DNA of 64,000 bases. It comes from Actibacterium atlanticum (GTDB lineage: Bacteria > Pseudomonadota > Alphaproteobacteria > Rhodobacterales > Rhodobacteraceae). Made by a program: the position numbers and the translations under genes. Shown piece by piece: positions 63,537 through 64,000 of the stretch (position 1 is its first letter; every line of letters begins with the position of its first letter). The notes beneath the pieces were generated by a model that worked only from the letters and a program-made list of their open reading frames with translations, did not search any database and was not told where the DNA came from. Where the stretch lies: contig NZ_AQQY01000008.1 of NCBI RefSeq assembly GCF_000671395.1, positions 50,146-114,145 on the forward strand, in the 5' to 3' direction.

Positions 63537-64000
63537 ATGGCGGATAAGAAGGACCAGAACGGGTCTGACAACGCCTCGAACCAGCAGGCGCCCGAACAGG
63601 CTGCGCCGCAAGGTAATCGATTTGGTGGCGGTCAAGGCGGATTCGGTCAAGGTCGCTTCGGCGGAGGCCAAGGCCCGCAAGGCGGCGGTTTTGCCGGACG
63701 TCAGGGCGGTGGATTTGGCGGCGGTCAGGGCCAGGGTGGCTTTGGTGGCGGCCAAGGAGGCCAGGGCCAAGGCGGTGGTGGCCGCCTGCTCCAGATGCTC
63801 GCGATGCGTAGACAGCAACAAGGTGGTCAACAAGGCGGCGGCTTCGGCGGCGGTCAGGGCCAGGGTGGCTTTGCCGGACGTCAGGGCGGCGGCTTCGGCG
63901 GCGGTCAGGGGCAGGGTGGCTTTGCCGGACGTCAGGGCGGCGGCTTCGGCGGCGGTCAGGGCCAAGGCGGATTTGCCGGACGTCAGGGTGGCGGCTTTGG
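63537..64000 (+). CDS. Gly/Gln-rich repeat protein (runs off the window)
   Basis: The first 154 codons of a low-complexity protein. It starts MADKKDQNGSDNASNQQAPE after a strong AAGGAG site, then becomes Gly/Gln/Phe/Arg-rich. At about residues 82-95 a non-repetitive segment, GGGRLLQMLAMRRQQQ, interrupts the Gly tract. From residue 100 a 17-residue unit, GGGFGGGQGQGGFAGRQ, repeats exactly. There is no Sec signal peptide or membrane segment, so if exported it needs a dedicated route. It is probably a structural or matrix protein, or a client of the neighbouring translocator; not recognised as a known family. Confidence 0.85.
   Translation, partial: MADKKDQNGSDNASNQQAPEQAAPQGNRFGGGQGGFGQGRFGGGQGPQGGGFAGRQGGGFGGGQGQGGFGGGQGGQGQGGGGRLLQMLAMRRQQQGGQQGGGFGGGQGQGGFAGRQGGGFGGGQGQGGFAGRQGGGFGGGQGQGGFAGRQGGGF
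63834..64000 (+). repeat. Tandem 51-bp repeats coding 17 residues
   Basis: Three full 51-bp units (63834-63884, 63885-63935, 63936-63986) and the start of a fourth, differing only at a few third positions. A related, less regular unit occurs at 63681-63752. Near-identity at DNA level suggests recent expansion and likely length variation between strains. Confidence 0.92.

Noticed and set aside
63519..63965. Minus-strand Ala/Thr/Leu-rich repeat frame
   Set aside because: It is the reverse reading of the Gly-rich repeats; the plus strand has a strong ribosome binding site and coherent protein.
63834..64000. Regular 51-bp repeats considered as a CRISPR array
   Set aside because: There are no variable spacers; the units are contiguous, in frame and multiples of three.

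Overview
The window looks like chromosomal DNA of an alphaproteobacterium of the Roseobacter/Rhodobacteraceae type. This rests on the high GC content, the MoxR-DUF58-DUF4159 operon, the small NDUFS6-like zinc-finger gene, the class II DeoC/double aldehyde dehydrogenase pair, the GT14-DUF5928-like glycosyltransferase and the DctBD-TRAP locus. I do not claim a species. No rRNA, tRNA, CRISPR array or intact insertion sequence was seen.

Left half (1-29.2 kb) is mostly conserved housekeeping and transport. A minus-strand MoxR/DUF58/DUF4159 operon (1-4755) is divergent from DUF1285 and a hydroxypyruvate-isomerase-like gene (4812-6163). Then come polA (6227-9013), a hemolysin III-like membrane protein, a 59-residue zinc-finger protein, an ABC ATPase without a permease, a secreted hypothetical, a HIT protein and a GT14 glycosyltransferase (9080-13764). 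A PAPS sulfotransferase, an aldehyde dehydrogenase with a dead second half, and deoC follow (13894-18087), then an RND efflux pair (18705-22869), and a DctB/DctD two-component system with a TRAP transporter (22912-29215). The DctD-like regulator lacks the GAFTGA loop that contacts sigma-54.

A gene-poor stretch of about 1.3 kb (29.2-30.5 kb), AT-richer in its right half and carrying an orphan terminator, precedes the most striking region. From 30541 to 53230 nine plus-strand genes are packed closely: a 2659-residue synthase (two nitropropane-dioxygenase/PfaD-like domains, KS, AT, three ACPs, KR), a 1590-residue synthase (KS, AT, DH, in-cis phosphopantetheinyl transferase), a free ACP, a phosphodiesterase of the alkaline phosphatase superfamily, an alpha/beta hydrolase with a Gly-rich insert, a beta-propeller/epimerase fusion, a TPR protein with an Arg/Gly-rich tail, and two atypical SDR proteins. 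Together the two synthases carry every activity for iterative, fully reducing chain synthesis plus self-activation. It resembles a compacted pfa-like (PUFA/secondary lipid) synthase, but the domain order is unlike canonical PfaABCDE.

The right flank (53.2-64 kb) holds paired paralogues: two secreted LpqC/PHB-depolymerase-type esterases, two small alpha/beta-hydrolase-like proteins and two sulfotransferases, plus two SDRs. It also holds a 1028-residue membrane protein fusing a PqqD-like winged helix, an M50-protease-like membrane core that lacks HExxH, a Gly/Met-rich linker and a HlyD-type adaptor. The window ends inside a Gly/Gln-rich protein built of perfect 17-residue (51-bp) repeats. Four proteins (hydrolase, TPR protein, M50-like/HlyD protein, repeat protein) share Gly-rich tracts next to short Met/Arg-rich amphipathic segments. 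My working hypothesis is a combined system: a self-activating lipid/polyketide synthase whose product is tailored by reductases and sulfotransferases, linked to export of Gly-rich surface proteins through a PqqD/M50-like/HlyD translocator.
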